From contig NZ_SWFM01000001.1 in NCBI RefSeq assembly GCF_005144865.1, forward strand, positions 1 to 64,000: a stretch of DNA of 64,000 nucleotides, given 5' to 3'. A model generated the notes under the pieces. The model saw only the letters and a list, made by a program, of their open reading frames with translations, was not told the DNA's origin and searched no databases. A program made the position numbers and the translations under genes. The stretch comes from Guptibacillus hwajinpoensis (GTDB taxonomy: Bacteria > Bacillota > Bacilli > Bacillales > Guptibacillaceae). Shown here piece after piece: positions 60,595 through 64,000 of the stretch; position 1 is the first letter of the stretch, and each line of letters opens with the position of its first letter.

Positions 60595-61370
60595 TGAAAA
60601 AAGTAACTTACGAAATTCATGAGAAAACTGCCATTGTAACCATCAACAATCCACCTCTTAATGTGTTAAGTAAACAGGTAACAACAGAATTGTACGATGT
60701 ATTTACTGAACTAGAAACAAATGAAGAGGCAGTTGCCGTTATTTTAACAGGAGCTGGAAATAAAGCTTTCATGGCAGGCGCTGATATTAAGGAATTTCCT
60801 GAATGGATCGGTCAGACTGGTTTTAAGGACATTGTCCTGGAAACTCACCGTGTCATGAATTACATCGATCATTTTCCTAAACCAACGATTGCCGTGTTAA
60901 ATGGTTTAACGTTCGGTGGTGGATGTGAGCTAGCTATGACCTGTGATATACGAATAGCAGAAGAGCATGCGCAACTCGGTCTTCCTGAAATTAAGCTTGG
61001 ACTTTTCCCGGGTGGTGGCGGAACACAGCGTCTTCCAAGGCTTGTTGGCGAAGCAAGAGCAAAGGAATTGATGTTTACTGGAGAACCTATTACAGCAGAA
61101 GAGGCAGATCGTTACGGTCTCGTTAATCATGTTGTACCTACAGGTCAAGGAATGACGTATGCTCAAGGTATGGCAGCTAAAGTGACTGGTCAATCTTTGC
61201 AGGCGTTATCCCGCATTAAACATGCAGTTAATAAAGGAGCACACCTTCCGATTGAAGCGGCTGTTGAACTTGAAGCGGAATTGTTTGAAGAAGTTTTTCA
61301 AACAGAAGATATTAAAGAAGGCGTCCAAGCGTTCATCGAGAAAAGAAAGCCTGCATTTACACATAGGTAG
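60594..61370 (+). CDS. Enoyl-CoA hydratase
   Basis: 258 residues, crotonase fold. Oxyanion-hole segments KAFMAGADIKEF and GGGCELAMTCDIRIA; the catalytic Glu positions are in LPEIKLGLFPGGGGTQRL. It hydrates trans-2-enoyl-CoA in beta-oxidation. Overlaps the dehydrogenase gene by one base and is followed 18 bases later by a thioesterase gene. Confidence 0.93.
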   Translation: MKKVTYEIHEKTAIVTINNPPLNVLSKQVTTELYDVFTELETNEEAVAVILTGAGNKAFMAGADIKEFPEWIGQTGFKDIVLETHRVMNYIDHFPKPTIAVLNGLTFGGGCELAMTCDIRIAEEHAQLGLPEIKLGLFPGGGGTQRLPRLVGEARAKELMFTGEPITAEEADRYGLVNHVVPTGQGMTYAQGMAAKVTGQSLQALSRIKHAVNKGAHLPIEAAVELEAELFEEVFQTEDIKEGVQAFIEKRKPAFTHR

Positions 61371-61388
61371 TAGAAAAGAGGGAGTCAT

Positions 61389-61793
61389 ATGAGTGAAAAT
61401 ATCGATGTTCGAGTAAGATTCTGTGAGACAGATGCGCTTGGGCATGTAAATAATACAAGCTATTTCATTTATTTAGAAGAAGCTCGGGTGCAATTTTTTG
61501 AATATCTTGGTAAACAATCTGGTACGGACGATTGGCCGTTTATACTTGTTTCTACGAAATGTGATTTTATAAAGCAAGTGTACTTTAAACAGGCACTTCG
61601 TATTGAAACATCAGTTAAAAGAATAGGTTCGAAAAGCTTTACGCTACTTCACTTGATTAAAGACACAAGAACGAATGATACTTTAGCTGAAGGTGAAGCA
61701 ACCGTTGTTTACTTCGACTTCAAGAAACAAACAAGTGAAATCATTCCAGATGAGTTAAGGAAAAGGCTCGAGGAATCTTATCAGTTGCTATAA
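61389..61793 (+). CDS. Acyl-CoA thioesterase (4HBT hotdog family)
   Basis: 134 residues. VRFCETDALGHVNNTSYFIYLEEAR carries the catalytic Asp of the 4-hydroxybenzoyl-CoA thioesterase family (Asp in ETDALGHVNN). It cleaves acyl-CoA to free acid and CoA and may relieve CoA trapping. GAGGGAG lies before the ATG. In the operon, after the hydratase. Confidence 0.9.
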   Translation: MSENIDVRVRFCETDALGHVNNTSYFIYLEEARVQFFEYLGKQSGTDDWPFILVSTKCDFIKQVYFKQALRIETSVKRIGSKSFTLLHLIKDTRTNDTLAEGEATVVYFDFKKQTSEIIPDELRKRLEESYQLL

Positions 61794-61801
61794 GAATGCA
61801 G

Positions 61802-61836
61802 TAAGTGTATCAAAACCATCAATCATTACACACTTA
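61802..61836 (+). other. Hairpin between thioesterase and phosphotransferase genes
   Basis: TAAGTGT (61802-61808) and ACACTTA (61830-61836) without a T-tract; possibly an attenuating or RNA-processing structure in the operon. Confidence 0.3.
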
Positions 61837-61871
61837 AAAGACCGAATATTTTGTAATCAGGAGAGTGGCGT

Positions 61872-62936
61872 ATGTCCTATTCACACGATACGATTCCTGT
61901 CCGGGATGGAGAAGAGCTTGATCAACAAAAGCTTGAAACTTTTATTAGAGAAAACATCAATCAATTAAGTGATGACCCACTCACTATTCAACAATTTGAA
62001 ACTGGTCGCTCAAATTTAACATACCAGCTTTCAATTGGTGACTGGGAAGCGGTACTGAGAAGGCCTCCTCTTGGACCACTTGCACCAAAAGCGCATGATA
62101 TGGAGCGAGAGTTTACCATTTTGAAAGAATTACATCCTATTTTCTCCCTTGCTCCTAAGCCATATTTTTATAATGAAACTCTGCTAGGTTCGCCATTTTT
62201 TCTAATGGAAAGAAGAAGAGGTGTCGTACTTGATACTTCTTTCCCGGATGGTTTTCAGCCAACGGAAGCGATCTGTAGAAACATCTCTGAAACAATGGTA
62301 GATACTCTTGTAGAGCTCCATAGTATTAACTATGAAGCTACTAAATTGAGTGAAATAAGTCATCCAGATGGGTTTATGGAGCGTCAGGTGCATGGGTGGA
62401 TCAAACGTTATCACCGGTCAAAAACAGATGAAATCCCTGGTATTGATGAGCTAACGAATTGGATGGCCTCAAATATACCTAAATCGCAAAGCCCAACTGT
62501 TATTCATTACGATTTCAAATTAAACAACGCTATGTTTGCGCACGATGATTACAGCAAAATAGTAGGATTGTTTGATTGGGAAATGACGACTGTAGGAGAT
62601 CCCCTCGCAGACCTAGGTGCTGCAATGGGATACTGGCTGCAACAAGATGATCCAGACATGCTTAAAAGTGGAACAGGAAAGCCTCCTATTACAGTTATGA
62701 ACGGTTTTATGACAAGGGATGAATTTATCGAATCTTACGCTAAGAAATCCGGTAGAGATGTTTCACAAATGAATTTTTATTTAACCTTTGCTTATTTCAA
62801 GCTCGCCGTTATTTGTCAGCAGATATACTATCGATGGAAGATGGGCCAAACAACAGACGAACGTTTTCGTGATCTGAATCAATTTGTTGCTAGCTTAATT
62901 GGTCATGCTCGGAACAATGCCAGAGTAAAGCGTTAG
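61872..62936 (+). CDS. Phosphotransferase-family protein (ACAD10/11 N-domain-like)
   Basis: 354 residues, APH/choline-kinase fold: VLRRPPLGPLAPKAHDMEREF (ATP lysine region), catalytic VIHYDFKLNNAMF (brenner-type HxDxxxxN as HYDFKLNN) and LFDWEMTTVGDPLADLGAAMGYW. In animal ACAD10/11 this domain is fused to an acyl-CoA dehydrogenase and phosphorylates 4-hydroxyacyl-CoA; here it is a separate gene next to ACAD genes, so a role in 4-hydroxy acid breakdown is a reasonable inference. GGAGAG precedes the ATG. Confidence 0.88.
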   Translation: MSYSHDTIPVRDGEELDQQKLETFIRENINQLSDDPLTIQQFETGRSNLTYQLSIGDWEAVLRRPPLGPLAPKAHDMEREFTILKELHPIFSLAPKPYFYNETLLGSPFFLMERRRGVVLDTSFPDGFQPTEAICRNISETMVDTLVELHSINYEATKLSEISHPDGFMERQVHGWIKRYHRSKTDEIPGIDELTNWMASNIPKSQSPTVIHYDFKLNNAMFAHDDYSKIVGLFDWEMTTVGDPLADLGAAMGYWLQQDDPDMLKSGTGKPPITVMNGFMTRDEFIESYAKKSGRDVSQMNFYLTFAYFKLAVICQQIYYRWKMGQTTDERFRDLNQFVASLIGHARNNARVKR

Positions 62937-62944
62937 GAGTTCAT

Positions 62945-63700
62945 ATGGGAAAAATACACTTGCTTATGAAAAAAGAAGATATTGATCAGGAGAAGATAGG
63001 TAATGGAAAAATTGCAGTTGTGCTGGACGTACTTCTGGCTACATCTACAATCACTTCAGCTCTTGAATTTGGAGCAGAACAGGTGATTCCAGTTCTTGAT
63101 CAATACGATGCATTAGCGGAAGCGAAAGCATTACCTGATGGAAGTTATCTGCTTTCTGGTGAATATGAAGGTAAGACAATTGAAGGGTTTCTTGACCCAA
63201 ATCCACTGCAATTGAAGAAAGCGGTGAAAGGCAAAACATTAATTCTTTCAACTACGAATGGTACCGTAGCCATTAAACGTACAAGTGGAGCAAAACGAGT
63301 ATATGTAGCCTCGCTCTTAAACGGAAGAGCTATTGCAAAGAAGCTCAACCAGGAACATCCGAATGAAACAATTGTGGTAGTTTGTTCTGGTTCATCAGGT
63401 GAATTTGCTCTAGAAGATTTTTATGGAGCTGGTTATTTAATTAATCAAATGATCTCATCATTGCCTGATTGGGAGCTTACTGACGCTGCACGTGCTGCAT
63501 CTTCGTTCTATAGAGGCAGTGAACAAAGTGCGGAAGATGTTTTAATTTCTTCTCGTGTCGGAGAGATGATCAAACGATATGGGTATGAAGACGAAGTGAG
63601 ATTTGTAGCTTCAGAAGGTATTTTTTCGATCATACCTTTCGTAGAAGGAAAGAAAACAATTATACGGGAGGAGGTCCATCATGACACAAATCAAGTCTAG
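62945..63700 (+). CDS. comB: 2-phosphosulfolactate phosphatase-like protein (ComB family)
   Basis: 251 residues. VVLDVLLATSTITSALEFGAE, LILSTTNGTVAIKR and VVCSGSSGEFALEDFYGAG are typical of the ComB fold, which in methanogens dephosphorylates 2-phosphosulfolactate in coenzyme M synthesis. Bacillus makes sulfolactate in spores, but here the gene sits inside a fatty-acid operon, 8 bases after the phosphotransferase and overlapping the next ACAD gene by 20 bases. It may act as phosphatase on a phosphorylated acyl intermediate; that is inference. Confidence 0.85.
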   Translation: MGKIHLLMKKEDIDQEKIGNGKIAVVLDVLLATSTITSALEFGAEQVIPVLDQYDALAEAKALPDGSYLLSGEYEGKTIEGFLDPNPLQLKKAVKGKTLILSTTNGTVAIKRTSGAKRVYVASLLNGRAIAKKLNQEHPNETIVVVCSGSSGEFALEDFYGAGYLINQMISSLPDWELTDAARAASSFYRGSEQSAEDVLISSRVGEMIKRYGYEDEVRFVASEGIFSIIPFVEGKKTIIREEVHHDTNQV

Positions 63701-64000
63701 TCGTACGGGATCTGATTTTCTTTATCGTCAGTCCACTCCAGATGATATTTTTACTCCTGAAGAGTTTACAGATGAACATCGGATGATTGCAAAAACAGCA
63801 CAACAATTCGTTGAGAAAAACGTGGATCCTTTTAGAGAAGCGATCGAACATCAGGACTTTGATCAAGTTGTTACTTTACTTAAGAAAGCAGGTCAACTTG
63901 GATTACTTGGACATAGTATTCCAGAGAAATATGGTGGAATAGGGCTAGATAAGATTTCTAAATGCGTAGTAGGGGAGGTTGTTGGGAGGACGAGTGGTTA
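63681..64000 (+). CDS. Acyl-CoA dehydrogenase, N-terminal part (continues past window)
   Basis: The frame starts at ATG 63681 with GGGAGGAGG 7 bases upstream and runs open to the end of the window (106 residues). FTDEHRMIAKTAQQFVEKNVDP and LKKAGQLGLLGHSIPEKYGGIGL are characteristic of the N-terminal helical domain of acyl-CoA dehydrogenases. It overlaps the ComB-like gene by 20 bases, so the genes are co-translated. Confidence 0.85.
   Translation, partial: MTQIKSSRTGSDFLYRQSTPDDIFTPEEFTDEHRMIAKTAQQFVEKNVDPFREAIEHQDFDQVVTLLKKAGQLGLLGHSIPEKYGGIGLDKISKCVVGEVVGRTSG

Overview
The window comes from a low-GC, endospore-forming Bacillaceae chromosome. The evidence is strong AGGAGG-type ribosome binding sites, a Bacillus-class RNase P RNA, the conserved block mrfA-mrfB-cotD-ypsA-gpsB-rnpB-ypsC-ypwA, Spo0M, several sigma-K-type promoters in front of coat-like genes, and CcpA-type cre boxes. 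The genus cannot be fixed from the sequence alone.

Layout. (1) 1-10.9 kb: a one-direction array of short, unrelated, mostly single-gene units: four to five GNAT acetyltransferases, an alpha/beta hydrolase, an S51 peptidase, a nucleotidyltransferase, an M3 oligopeptidase, and tiny membrane proteins. Most units are followed by a copy of a short imperfect-palindromic repeat with the core CTCGGAGCG; at least eleven full or decayed copies occur here and none was seen elsewhere in the window. A second repeated motif, TTTTGAAATAATTGGTA, occurs four times in the same stretch. The organisation resembles an integron-like cassette array, but no integrase is visible. This is the most interesting feature. 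(2) 11-21 kb: a GAF-STAS stress-signalling protein, a tRNA-dihydrouridine synthase, spo0M, and more accessory genes, including a ydeI homologue broken by one in-frame stop. (3) 21-26.5 kb: two tandem DUF11 proteins with near-identical 3' halves and matching sigma-K-like promoters (likely spore surface), then a uridine-kinase-like protein and a DUF2268 metalloprotease. (4) 26.6-34.8 kb: acyl-CoA synthetase and acetate-uptake genes with cre boxes, a branched-chain aminotransferase, an Ltp-type lipoprotein, a MerR-like coiled-coil protein and small sporulation-type genes. (5) 34.8-51 kb: core genome, with a YyaL-type thioredoxin-domain protein, the MrfAB repair pair, a CBS-DUF294/DnaQ-like exonuclease pair, cotD, ypsA, gpsB, rnpB, ypsC and ypwA. 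(6) 51.5-64 kb: a fatty-acid catabolism regulon with a carboxyltransferase, acyl-CoA dehydrogenases, SDRs, thiolase, acyl-CoA ligase, TetR regulator, 3-hydroxyacyl-CoA dehydrogenase, enoyl-CoA hydratase, thioesterase, an ACAD10/11-like phosphotransferase and a ComB-like phosphatase. Three similar operator-like palindromes lie before three of its transcription units.

The beta-oxidation genes act together: the ligase activates fatty acids, ACAD, hydratase, dehydrogenase and thiolase run the spiral, and the TetR protein probably represses them. The accessory regions look horizontally assembled: unrelated functions, gene remnants, and three genes whose only well-spaced start codon is a non-AUG AUN codon.
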